Source: Vibrio tubiashii (GTDB lineage Bacteria > Pseudomonadota > Gammaproteobacteria > Enterobacterales > Vibrionaceae). Taken from it: a stretch of DNA of 64,000 nt. Location: positions 496,001 through 560,000 of the forward strand of contig JRWQ01000011.1 of NCBI GenBank assembly GCA_000775715.1, written 5' to 3'. Each line of letters opens with the position of its first letter. Within the stretch, counting starts at the first letter, position 1. Under the pieces are notes generated by a model. That model did not search any database. It saw only the letters and a program-made list of their open reading frames with translations, and was not told the DNA's origin. Shown here one piece after another: positions 54,706 through 62,935 of the stretch. The position numbers and the translations under genes were made by a program.

Positions 54706-55871
54706 TTAAGCGACTATTGTTAATTTGTTTAGTGCTGTTGTCTGGGGCTTCATTTGGTCAGGAGCTTAGTCAATATACGGCGATAAGAGTACAGAAAGCC
54801 AATGAACTCGCGCTAAACGAGCAGATCACACAAGCTATTACCATGTTAAACGAGATAGAAACATCTCGTGATTATGATCAGGCTTTTGTTGCTCGCATGC
54901 TAGGCGTGTTTTATTGGCAAGATGGTAAACCAAAGCAGGCGATTAAGTATCTAGACAAAGCGGTGGCGAGTGGCCTTCTACAAGATGAACAAGGTTGGGT
55001 TACCGAGCGAATGCTGGCAGACCTATTCCTCAACGAACAGCGGTTTGAGCGCGCTTTAAAGCACTACTACGTTTTACAAAAGACAGTGCCTCAAACGCAG
55101 AATGCGGATGACCTATGGCTGCGTATCGCTCAGTCTCACTATCAATTAGAACAGTGGTCTAAAGTTATACCCGCAGTGAATGAGTATTTGAAGGTTAGCC
55201 ATGAAAGTCCGCTACAGCCTTTGTCTTTGAAGCTTGGTGCTCAATTGCAACTTAAAAAGTGGCACCACGCGATTCCAACCCTAGAGCAGTTGATTGTTTT
55301 ACAGCCGAACAAAGTCAATTGGTGGCGACAATTGGTTGGGCTGCAGTTACGTATTGGTAAAGATGGTGATGCGCTTGATACCCTGTCTTTAGCCAAATTG
55401 AATAAGTTAGAATTGAACCAAAGTGATCGCCGAATGCTTGCTCAGTTGTATGCAAAGCGTGGCATTCCTGAGCGTGCCGCTATTGAGATTAGTGAGTTAG
55501 ACGATGCGAGTTCGGATGTTCAGTTATTGTCTGAGCAGGCAACTTATTGGCAGCTAGCTAAAGAGTGGGACAATGCGTTAAACATATGGAAATTGGCTGC
55601 AAAACAGGATGCAAAATACCACTGGAATGTTGCTCAGTTAATGGTTCAGCAGGGCTATTATCTACCAGCACTAAACGTGTTGGATAAAGTCCAAGGTAGA
55701 AAAGCAGACGTTGCGCTGGCTAAAACTCGTGCGCTATACAAGCTGAACAAATTGGAGAAGGCACTAATAGAAGCAAAACGTGCAAACAATGTTGAGCCTT
55801 CAACACAAGCGAAGAGCTGGATTAAGTACCTGACTCAGCTTCGCCAAGCGCAACAACAAACGGTGAGCTAA
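54702..55871 (+). CDS. TPR protein of the TonB2 operon
   Basis: A 389-residue exported protein. The signal peptide ends in SFG (about 1-19). The rest is helical with several tetratricopeptide-like repeats (for example FYWQDGKPKQAIKYLDKAV near 66-84, and others to about 380). It is the last gene of the TonB2 operon and presumably scaffolds the complex in the periplasm; this role is inferred from position. It overlaps tonB2 by four bases, and a terminator follows. Confidence 0.83.
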   Translation: MIKRLLLICLVLLSGASFGQELSQYTAIRVQKANELALNEQITQAITMLNEIETSRDYDQAFVARMLGVFYWQDGKPKQAIKYLDKAVASGLLQDEQGWVTERMLADLFLNEQRFERALKHYYVLQKTVPQTQNADDLWLRIAQSHYQLEQWSKVIPAVNEYLKVSHESPLQPLSLKLGAQLQLKKWHHAIPTLEQLIVLQPNKVNWWRQLVGLQLRIGKDGDALDTLSLAKLNKLELNQSDRRMLAQLYAKRGIPERAAIEISELDDASSDVQLLSEQATYWQLAKEWDNALNIWKLAAKQDAKYHWNVAQLMVQQGYYLPALNVLDKVQGRKADVALAKTRALYKLNKLEKALIEAKRANNVEPSTQAKSWIKYLTQLRQAQQQTVS

Positions 55872-55875
55872 ATAA

Positions 55876-55905
55876 AAAAGAGGGAAGCATATCGCTTCCC
55901 TCTTA
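55876..55905. terminator. Bidirectional terminator after the TonB2 operon
   Basis: AAGAGGGAAGC and GCTTCCCTCTT form a perfect 11-bp stem around ATATC, with A-rich sequence on the left. Confidence 0.87.
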
Positions 55906-55922
55906 ACTATCTCATAACGTTG

Positions 55923-56147
55923 TTATTTCATATCGGAACAGACAAATTCAGCACGCCACAAAAGCCTTGTAGAGCCTTTCATGTTGGTCAATAGCTCCTG
56001 ACCAGACATTTGCGGGAATGCATGCATAACTGTCACATCCTCGTTCTCTTCAGACCTTTGATAAGCCCTAACGTGCGTAAAAGTACTTGATAAATTGTTT
56101 GTCAACATACCTCTCGACAAGCAAATTCCGAAAACGTCGCGTTTCAT
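55923..56147 (-). CDS. Small hypothetical protein (74 aa)
   Basis: A 74-residue protein that I do not recognise. It is supported by AGAGGGAAAG just before the ATG at 56147 and by a shared terminator after the stop. It has three cysteines or near-cysteine positions (GICLSR, FVCSDMK) and no membrane helix. An upstream in-frame ATG (56177) would add ten residues without a Shine-Dalgarno. The gene may be real, but homology is untested. Confidence 0.5.
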   Translation of the reverse strand: MKRDVFGICLSRGMLTNNLSSTFTHVRAYQRSEENEDVTVMHAFPQMSGQELLTNMKGSTRLLWRAEFVCSDMK

Positions 56148-56293
56148 CGTCTTTCCCTCTGACAATTGAGCCATCAAATTTTGAACTTGTTGTTATTTTG
56201 GGCTGATGGCGTGATTTAACGTTCCTACACATTTCAGTGTGCCCAATAATTATACGAAAACGTGATAGGTTAGTATAAAAAATAATCTAAAAT

Positions 56294-56315
56294 TGGCGTG
56301 ATCGACATCACTTAA
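56294..56315 (+). promoter_or_regulatory. CRP-like site upstream of DcuSR-like operon
   Basis: GTGATCGACATCAC gives the core GTGA-N6-TCAC with A/T-rich flanks, close to the CRP consensus. It lies about 190 bp before the kinase start. The remaining gap 56148-56494 is A/T-rich and shows no other element that I trust. Confidence 0.55.
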
Positions 56316-56494
56316 TTCATCCGTTTTATCTAGAAAACTTCAAATAAGATCTAAAAGTAATCGATTACAGAATAAGCAATGGTTACGTAATAACCTACAG
56401 TAATGAATTAGCTTTGTAATGCTCACAATTCTCGCAATCAGAAATCGGCCGAATGTTAGCTAAATGTTACTCTTATCGGTAGTGGAGGATGGGT

Positions 56495-58114
56495 ATGAAA
56501 TGGAGCAGTATCAGCTTTCGCAGAAGAATGCTGATCATTATGACGCTGTCGGGCTTAATCGAGTTGCTGATTCTCGTTGCAGCAGGGTTCATCTACGTTA
56601 AGCACGACCAAGAAGAGCAAATGGGCAGGCAAGCTCTTAAGGTGGCTTCTTTTCTTGCGAACTCGCCTGAAGTTGCGAGCCAGATAGAAAATGGTTTTGA
56701 TCAATCAAGCCAACAAGAGTATCGCGTTTTAACTAATTTGATTGGTGCCGCTTTTATTGTTATCGGCGATATGCAGGGCGTGCGTCTTGTTCACCCTCTT
56801 GATCAACGTATTGGTAAACCGATGAAGGGCGGTGACAATGAGCGTGCTTTAGTTGGCGGTGAGGCTTATATATCTGTCGCAGAAGGGTCTCTGGGTTACT
56901 CTGTACGTGGCAAAGCTGCGGTATTTAATGATAGTGGCAAGATTATTGGGGTTGTTTCAGTCGGGTATTTGCTTGACCGCCTACAAGACCGTATCGAGCC
57001 ACTGATTATATTTCTAACGTTAATGGCGTTTATTGTAGTTGGCGCTAATGCGATCGTTTCTAGCTTTGCGTCACGAAGATTCCAAAAAGCGATCTTGGGA
57101 TTTGAGCCTGAAGAGATAGGCAGGTTATACGTCGAACTTGATGTCACTATGGAGACCTTAAAAGAGGGCATTTTATCTATTGATGACAAAGGCATATTAA
57201 GATCAATTAACCGCAGTGCGTGTCAGATACTTGGTCTTACTAAGCAGCACTGTCTAAACCGACCGATAAGTGATGTATTGCCAGAAAGTGATTTGCAAAC
57301 GGTTATTCAAACTGCACGTACCGATAACGATATAAATCTTTATCTTAATCAACAGCGTTTGATCGCCAATCGTAGCCCGATAATTGTTGATGGACGTGTT
57401 GTTGGGGCGGTATCGAGTTTTCGTCTGAAAGACGATTTAACTGAGCTAACCGAGCAGCTAGCAAAAACAAAAGAGTACGCTGAAATGCTACGTTCTCAAA
57501 CCCACGAGCATCGTAACAAGCTAAATACTATTAGCGGTATGGTTCAAATGGGTGAACTTGAAGCGGTACAGCATCTTATTGGCCAAGAGACTGCGCACTA
57601 TCAAGCTCTGATCGAGTTTTTGCGCGAGACGATTAAAGAGCCGCTTATCGCGGGTATGTTGCTAGGTAAGACAGAGCGAGCGCGTGAGCTAGGGTTACAG
57701 TTGTTGGTTGAAGAGGGTTCTCGGTTAGAACCATTACCAAATACGGTGAACCCAGAGGACCTCGTGACCATTCTTGGAAACTTAATCGATAATGCGTTTG
57801 ATGCGACACGGGACGCGATAACTGATGACCCTTGTTTTGCGGCAACAAGGCGAATTGTTGAAGTGTCGATCAGCGACTATGGTAATGAAGTGATATTGGA
57901 AGTGACCGATCAAGGGTGCGGGTTACCTGACAATGTTAATACCGATTGCCTGTTAGAACGGGGAGTTTCAACGAAAGACTCGTCAACGCGGGGCGTAGGG
58001 CTGTTTTTAACCAGTCAGTTAGCCTCACGTTATCATGGTCAACTAGAAATGAACAACAACGATGATTTTGGAGCAAGGATGACAGTGTACATTCCTAAGG
58101 AAGAGCAAGCATGA
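56495..58114 (+). CDS. DcuS/CitA-type sensor histidine kinase
   Basis: A 539-residue kinase for C4-dicarboxylate- or citrate-like ligands. It has membrane helices near 12-35 and 168-190, a periplasmic PDC sensor between them (with LVHPLDQRIGKPM and GYSVRGKAAVF), a cytoplasmic PAS domain (about 205-310), the HPK4-type phosphoacceptor His337 in QTHEHRNKLNT, and an ATPase domain with NLIDNAFDA and DQGCGLP. The start at 56495 is chosen because GTGGAGG lies six bases upstream; an ATG at 56489 is too close to it. Its stop overlaps the regulator gene. Confidence 0.88.
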   Translation: MKWSSISFRRRMLIIMTLSGLIELLILVAAGFIYVKHDQEEQMGRQALKVASFLANSPEVASQIENGFDQSSQQEYRVLTNLIGAAFIVIGDMQGVRLVHPLDQRIGKPMKGGDNERALVGGEAYISVAEGSLGYSVRGKAAVFNDSGKIIGVVSVGYLLDRLQDRIEPLIIFLTLMAFIVVGANAIVSSFASRRFQKAILGFEPEEIGRLYVELDVTMETLKEGILSIDDKGILRSINRSACQILGLTKQHCLNRPISDVLPESDLQTVIQTARTDNDINLYLNQQRLIANRSPIIVDGRVVGAVSSFRLKDDLTELTEQLAKTKEYAEMLRSQTHEHRNKLNTISGMVQMGELEAVQHLIGQETAHYQALIEFLRETIKEPLIAGMLLGKTERARELGLQLLVEEGSRLEPLPNTVNPEDLVTILGNLIDNAFDATRDAITDDPCFAATRRIVEVSISDYGNEVILEVTDQGCGLPDNVNTDCLLERGVSTKDSSTRGVGLFLTSQLASRYHGQLEMNNNDDFGARMTVYIPKEEQA

Positions 58115-58797
58115 CTTCAGCAACTCGAGTGATGATTATTGAAGATGATTTGGCTATTGCTCAGTTGCATCAGCGTTACCTTGAGCAAATTGGTGGCTAT
58201 GAGGTGATTGGTATTGCTACCACTCAACTTGAAGCAAATTTGCAACTGGAGATCCTCGACCCGGATTTGTTATTACTCGATGTTCACCTGCCAGATGGAA
58301 CCGGTCTGGATATTTTACAAAACTTGCGAATTAACAAAGTGGGCTGTGACGTTATCTTGATTACCGCTGCGCGAGACGTTGATACATTGCAACAAGCAAT
58401 GCGTGGTGGTGTCGTCGATTACTTACTAAAACCTGTTGTGTTTCCGCGCCTTGAAGCTGCATTGAAGAAATATGTACAGCAAAAACACCAGTTTAATCAG
58501 GCATCTGATTTAGATCAGAGTATCGTCGACAAGATGATGCAAACATCTGGCCCGGTTGATGGTGCAAAAGAGCGATTGCCCAAGGGTATTGATGGCGTTA
58601 CTCTCGACAAAATTAAAGCCCTCTTCACAGGGCAAGAGCAGATGACGGCTGATGAAGCAGGAGAGAAGATTGGCGCGAGTCGAACTACTGCGCGTCGTTA
58701 TCTCGAGTATCTTATTAGCACTGGCGAATTAGAAGCTGATCTGAACTATGGAACCGTCGGTCGTCCAGAGAGGACTTATCTCAAGGCAACGAATTAA
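58111..58797 (+). CDS. DcuR/CitB-type response regulator
   Basis: A 228-residue regulator with receiver Asp57 (LLDVHLPDGTGLD), Lys in YLLKPVVFP, and a C-terminal helix-turn-helix (about 175-215: MTADEAGEKIGASRTTARRYLEYL) typical of CitB/DcuR. It overlaps the kinase gene by four bases. No transporter or fumarate/citrate gene is adjacent, so its targets are elsewhere. Confidence 0.88.
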   Translation: MTSATRVMIIEDDLAIAQLHQRYLEQIGGYEVIGIATTQLEANLQLEILDPDLLLLDVHLPDGTGLDILQNLRINKVGCDVILITAARDVDTLQQAMRGGVVDYLLKPVVFPRLEAALKKYVQQKHQFNQASDLDQSIVDKMMQTSGPVDGAKERLPKGIDGVTLDKIKALFTGQEQMTADEAGEKIGASRTTARRYLEYLISTGELEADLNYGTVGRPERTYLKATN

Positions 58798-58906
58798 CCC
58801 TCAGACTCGATGTGCATATCTCAAAAACGTGATTGTGTTGTTGCCCTCAGTGTATAATGGCGAATAATTAAATTATTGAATTCTTTTAAGGTTAATTGAA
58901 ACCCCA

Positions 58907-59572
58907 ATGGAAAGTGTTTTTATTGTCGTTGCTATTCTGGTGATCTTCTTTGTCATCATTCAGAAGCGTTATCTCAAACAAGATGAGTTGAAAGACAGCA
59001 GTTACAAAAAGAAAGGGGCTTTGTTGAATGCTAAGGAGTCGGCTTTTTACAATGCACTGATTGCTGCGGTTGGTCAGCATGGTGTGGTAATGAGTAAGGT
59101 GAGCCTAGCGAATGTGATTGTCCCTCTTGCTACGGACAAAAAGCAGTGGTTCATCGCTAATAATCGTATTTCGAAAAGCTACTTTGATTACGTTGTTTGT
59201 GACCCGCGTACCTTCGAAGTTCGCGTCGCCATTGAATTGGATGATGGTAAAGAGCTCAACAAAGGTAAAGTCGACCGACAGAAGTTGCTGATGCATACAT
59301 GCAAATCGGCAGGAATTCCGCTTATTGGGGCAAACATTAAACATAGCTATCAAGTTGGCCGATTACGCCGTTTGCTAGCCGCTCATATCGATCTCATAGA
59401 GCCCGATAAAGAAGTTCGCTTTTGCAAACGGTGCGGTAGCCCAATGACAATCAAGATTGCAAGTCAGGGTGAACACAAGGGCAGACGTTTTTTCACCTGC
59501 AGCCGACAACCACACTGTACGTATACTGAAAACTACAATGTTGTGTTCGATGAAGAAGAGGATAGAAGCTAA
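58907..59572 (+). CDS. DUF2726 protein with C-terminal zinc ribbon
   Basis: A 221-residue protein with an N-terminal membrane helix (about 3-20), then a DUF2726 domain (about 35-165) with nuclease-fold-like VAIELDDGKELNKGKVDRQK. A C-terminal topoisomerase-type zinc ribbon carries FCKRCGSP and FTCSRQPHC (four cysteines). The fold suggests binding or cleavage of nucleic acid at the membrane face, but no activity is established. AAGG lies about 17 bases upstream of the ATG, which is rather far. Confidence 0.78.
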   Translation: MESVFIVVAILVIFFVIIQKRYLKQDELKDSSYKKKGALLNAKESAFYNALIAAVGQHGVVMSKVSLANVIVPLATDKKQWFIANNRISKSYFDYVVCDPRTFEVRVAIELDDGKELNKGKVDRQKLLMHTCKSAGIPLIGANIKHSYQVGRLRRLLAAHIDLIEPDKEVRFCKRCGSPMTIKIASQGEHKGRRFFTCSRQPHCTYTENYNVVFDEEEDRS

Positions 59573-60612
59573 ATTGAGTTATAGCTTAATTCAGATGGAC
59601 GGCTGCAAACCATAACTTGGTTCCGGCCGTTTTGTTTTGCGCGATACAACTCTTTATCGGCTTCTCGCAGGACACTTTCTAAGTTGGCGTAGTGGTCACA
59701 CTGATAGACACCAATACTGACGGTTAGTGAAATCGGGTCGCAGCTATCATTAAACTGAAAGTGCTCAATGGCATTGCGAATTTGTTCTGCTTTTTCCTTC
59801 GCACTATCCACATCAGTATCATGCAGTGCAATACAAAATTCTTCACCACCGATACGATACACTAAATGCTCATCACTTAATCCATCGACTAATGCGGCAG
59901 TCTGGATTAAAACTTTATCCCCCACATCATGACCAAAACGATCGTTGACGGATTTAAAGAAGTCGAGGTCGAGGATAAGAAGTGACAGGGGGAGCTTACT
60001 ACTTTCGCGGCGATAACGCTCAAAATTGTGTGCCAATGCATGGCGATTATAAACACCAGTTAACGCATCGCGTGACGCGAGTTGACCTAAAGACGCTTCA
60101 GAAACACGACGTTTTACTTCAAGTACATGAGAAACTACCCAAATACTGATGAAAGCGAGTGAAAAGTTAATGGTCAGAGCAATGTTGCTTAGCGCGGTAT
60201 AGCCTTCGAGTTGAGATGAGAGGATACTTAGTTGACTAACAAAGCCGATAAAGGTCGCAAGCGCCCCAGCACGGCGGCCTAATATTAAATAGAACACGAT
60301 CGGGTATAGGCAGGCCCATATAAATCCACCGTACTCTACTGGGGCACTATATGTCTTTAAGCTGGTGACAACGATAAGGCTAAATAGGTAGGCTGAAATG
60401 AGAGTTTTAGAGATTGTTTCTTTGTAAGCGTGGTAAGCGATATAGAGAGAAAACACCCCAAATGCAGTTTCGATATACTGGCTTGGACCATATTGCTGGT
60501 TAACGATATTGTAAAGGGCGATAGACGTAGAAATAAACGCCAGTAGGATACTGAGCCAAAACAGTGCTGACCGGCGTAACTGCCGAGACGGATTAAAAAT
60601 GTCTAGCTCCAT
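59569..60612 (-). CDS. Membrane diguanylate cyclase (GGEEF)
   Basis: A 347-residue protein with about six membrane helices (17-165) and a GGDEF domain (175-340). The signature is GGEEF (255-259), the first metal motif DLDFFKSVND is intact, and LTGVYNRHAL begins the domain, so c-di-GMP synthesis is expected. The usual RxxD inhibitory site five residues before GGEEF is absent (sequence SDEHLVYRI). It is convergent with the DUF2726 gene, overlapping its end by four bases. Confidence 0.9.
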   Translation of the reverse strand: MELDIFNPSRQLRRSALFWLSILLAFISTSIALYNIVNQQYGPSQYIETAFGVFSLYIAYHAYKETISKTLISAYLFSLIVVTSLKTYSAPVEYGGFIWACLYPIVFYLILGRRAGALATFIGFVSQLSILSSQLEGYTALSNIALTINFSLAFISIWVVSHVLEVKRRVSEASLGQLASRDALTGVYNRHALAHNFERYRRESSKLPLSLLILDLDFFKSVNDRFGHDVGDKVLIQTAALVDGLSDEHLVYRIGGEEFCIALHDTDVDSAKEKAEQIRNAIEHFQFNDSCDPISLTVSIGVYQCDHYANLESVLREADKELYRAKQNGRNQVMVCSRPSELSYNSI

Positions 60613-60863
60613 CCTTGTCGCCTCAATCTATAATCTGAGCGTATGCCTAAGCACGAATATGAGACTCATCATATGCCTTTTGTTTTGTGGATCAAGGTCT
60701 AATTTGAACCTATATCACACTATTGAGGTGCTACAAGGTGTAAATGCCACGTATGTTGCGAGTTGGTTCATGTATGTCGATGATTTAAAGAGGAAAAATA
60801 ACTTGCTTTGCGAGGTCAAATAATTGAATAGAGTTACTAATAGAATGATTAATAAGTTGGTTG

Positions 60864-60897
60864 CGCCTCTTTGGAATGCGCGTTTTTCAAAGAGGCG
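60864..60897. repeat. 10-bp inverted repeat after the chemoreceptor gene
   Basis: CGCCTCTTTG and CAAAGAGGCG are perfect complements with a 14-base loop. It sits 22 bp downstream of the chemoreceptor stop and may slow transcription, but no T tract follows on the minus strand. The rest of the gap 60613-60918 contains the cyclase promoter region and no convincing gene. Confidence 0.6.
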
Positions 60898-60918
60898 TGA
60901 TTAAGGCGGGTAGTGAGG

Positions 60919-62466
60919 CTAGCGTAGTTGGAACTGTTTCATTAACCTCTCAAGCCCTTCGAGTTGGTCGACGAGCTGGCTAGTCCTGCCGATGGAAGAT
61001 TGAGAAGTTTGTGAAGTTTCATCCGCCAAGGTTTTTATATTGACGATATTACGGTTTATTTCTTGAGTCACACTCGCTTGCTCTTCGACGGCAGCCGCGA
61101 TCTGCATACTGCTGTCGGTGACTTGGCTTAACCGTTCAGATATTGAGTCGAGGACACGGCCTGTGTCATCGGCGCGATCTTTACATTGTCCAGTCAACTC
61201 AATACCTTGAGCCATTGCTGCGACGGCCCGCTCCGCCGTTTCTTGCAAATGACGAATCATGGTGTGAATTTCACTTGCCGATGAACCTGTTTTTGAAGCT
61301 AAGTTACGCACTTCATCCGCGACGACTGCGAAACCGCGTCCTGCTTCGCCTGCTCGTGCTGCTTCGATAGCCGCGTTAAGCGCCAGTAGGTTAGTCTGTT
61401 CAGAAATAGTGGAAATAACTTCCAAGATGGTATCGATTTTTTGGCTGTCGTGTGAGAGCTGCGTAATGATTTCTTGAGCGTTGCTCAGCTGGGAAGCCAT
61501 TAAGTTCACCTCAGAGATGGTTGCCTTGATACTTTGTAGTCCCAGTTTAGACTCTTGATCGGCTTCTTCTGCTACAGTCGAAGCCGCCGATGCCGCATTG
61601 GCCACCTCATTGATTGAATGAGTTAGCTCTTCTACCGCTGTAGACACTTGCTCGGTTTCATTGCACTGTTGGTCTAAGCTTTGCGCGATAGACTGAATAG
61701 TGCCAAATTCATCTTCTGCTGAGATAAGTATTTGCCCAGATGTCTCTGTTGCTCGAGCTGTGATGGCCCTTAGTTCGGCTTTTTTCATTAACAAAGCGAG
61801 TTCAATCTGAGAGTAGTCATCAAAGCGACTGGTGTAAGGCTTTTCCATTAATGGGTTGCTATAGGCTTGTTGTGCGAGTTTTGATGTATGTGTAAAACGT
61901 CGATATTGCATCAAGCCTGTTCCGCTGGCGCACAAGGCAAGGGTGGCAATGATAAACCCCAATAGATTAGGGTTTAGCGCTGCTGAGATAATTGACGCTA
62001 TGGAGATCGTCAGTGACAAAATTAAAGTGATCAAATGAAACGGTAAGCGGAATTGAGCGGGCTTTTTGTTTGCTTTGAGTTTTGCATAGAGAGATTCAGC
62101 TCGCTCGATCTGATCGTCACTCGGTTTAGAACGAACGGATTGATATTCGGTGGTGTTGCCCTCTGCATCTTTAATTGGAGTCACAAATGCGGATACCCAA
62201 TAGTGTTTATCGCTGTTACATTGGTTTTTAACCAGCCCCATCCAGCTTTTTCCTGATTTTAAGTAAGTCCACATTTGGGCAAATGCTTGCTTGGGCATGT
62301 CTTGATGACGGACCAGGTTATGTGGGTTGCCAATCAATTCGTGCTGCTGATACTCGGCGATGTCGCAAAAATCTTGGTTTGCATGAGTAATACAGCTAGT
62401 AGGGTCAGTAGTGGAGATGAGGTTAGCTGCAGCATTGTAATCTTTGTTACGCGTTGAGTCTGTCAT
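60919..62466 (-). CDS. PAS-domain methyl-accepting chemotaxis protein (Aer-like)
   Basis: A 515-residue chemoreceptor. The N-terminal PAS domain (about 15-115) has [22 protein letters not shown] and [10 protein letters not shown], as in Aer-type energy sensors. Two close hydrophobic stretches (about 142-190) form a membrane anchor without a periplasmic domain. The C-terminal signalling helix hairpin has the conserved tip [23 protein letters not shown]. It likely signals energy or redox state to CheA. Confidence 0.9.
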   Translation of the reverse strand: MTDSTRNKDYNAAANLISTTDPTSCITHANQDFCDIAEYQQHELIGNPHNLVRHQDMPKQAFAQMWTYLKSGKSWMGLVKNQCNSDKHYWVSAFVTPIKDAEGNTTEYQSVRSKPSDDQIERAESLYAKLKANKKPAQFRLPFHLITLILSLTISIASIISAALNPNLLGFIIATLALCASGTGLMQYRRFTHTSKLAQQAYSNPLMEKPYTSRFDDYSQIELALLMKKAELRAITARATETSGQILISAEDEFGTIQSIAQSLDQQCNETEQVSTAVEELTHSINEVANAASAASTVAEEADQESKLGLQSIKATISEVNLMASQLSNAQEIITQLSHDSQKIDTILEVISTISEQTNLLALNAAIEAARAGEAGRGFAVVADEVRNLASKTGSSASEIHTMIRHLQETAERAVAAMAQGIELTGQCKDRADDTGRVLDSISERLSQVTDSSMQIAAAVEEQASVTQEINRNIVNIKTLADETSQTSQSSIGRTSQLVDQLEGLERLMKQFQLR

Positions 62467-62768
62467 AAATCAGTCCGATCGGTTGGCTGCCAGTATTGGC
62501 CGCCTAACAAGCAAATAAACTATGGTTTTCTTGATACGTTACATAATGATGTTATCTCCATTGGTGTGGATGCATAAATGACACAAATCAATTGGTTGTG
62601 TTTAGTTATCTATAAATAGCTGATTGTCAAAACGAATGGCTCATAAATGAGATTTATTGCAATTCGAGTGAACTTGTATGAGATATGTGTCTTGTCATGT
62701 GTACTGTATAGGTTAGCAAGCTTGTATGGTGGCGATATGTAAATTAAACGGCAGATAGCAAATGGCGT

Positions 62769-62782
62769 GAACATAAATGTTC
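62769..62782. promoter_or_regulatory. Palindrome upstream of nirB
   Basis: GAACATAAATGTTC forms 6-bp arms around AA (7-bp arms if flanking T and A are included). It lies about 90 bp before the FNR site and could bind a dimeric regulator. No gene was seen in 62467-62935. Confidence 0.4.
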
Positions 62783-62828
62783 ATAACTGAAATAATATTA
62801 GTATTGAATAGTGGTTAAATAGTGTTCC

Positions 62829-62844
62829 TACCCCTTTAGGATAG
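62829..62844 (+). promoter_or_regulatory. NarP/NarL-like site in the nirB promoter
   Basis: TACCCCT TT AGGATAG: the left heptamer fits TACYYMT and the right one is degenerate. Its centre (62836.5) is 28 bp upstream of the FNR site centre, the same spacing as the NarL/NarP and FNR sites in the Escherichia coli nir promoter. Confidence 0.55.
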
Positions 62845-62857
62845 TTCAATTCTGTAA

Positions 62858-62871
62858 TTGATTTACATCAT
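62858..62871 (+). promoter_or_regulatory. FNR site in the nirB promoter
   Basis: TTGATTTACATCAT matches TTGAT-N4-ATCAA at nine of ten positions. If it sits at -41.5, transcription starts near 62906, about 30 bases before the nirB ATG. Confidence 0.75.
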
Positions 62872-62935
62872 GTATTAATTTTCTTTCACAATTAACAATT
62901 GGCTCAGATAAAGAACCTAACCCCTAGGAAGTATT

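Noticed and set aside
60599..60823. A 74-residue open frame between the diguanylate cyclase and chemoreceptor genes
   Set aside because: It overlaps the cyclase start, has no Shine-Dalgarno, and its composition looks like non-coding A/T-rich DNA.
60864..60897. Inverted repeat considered as the chemoreceptor terminator
   Set aside because: The stem is strong, but the minus-strand sequence after it has no T run, so it is listed only as a repeat.
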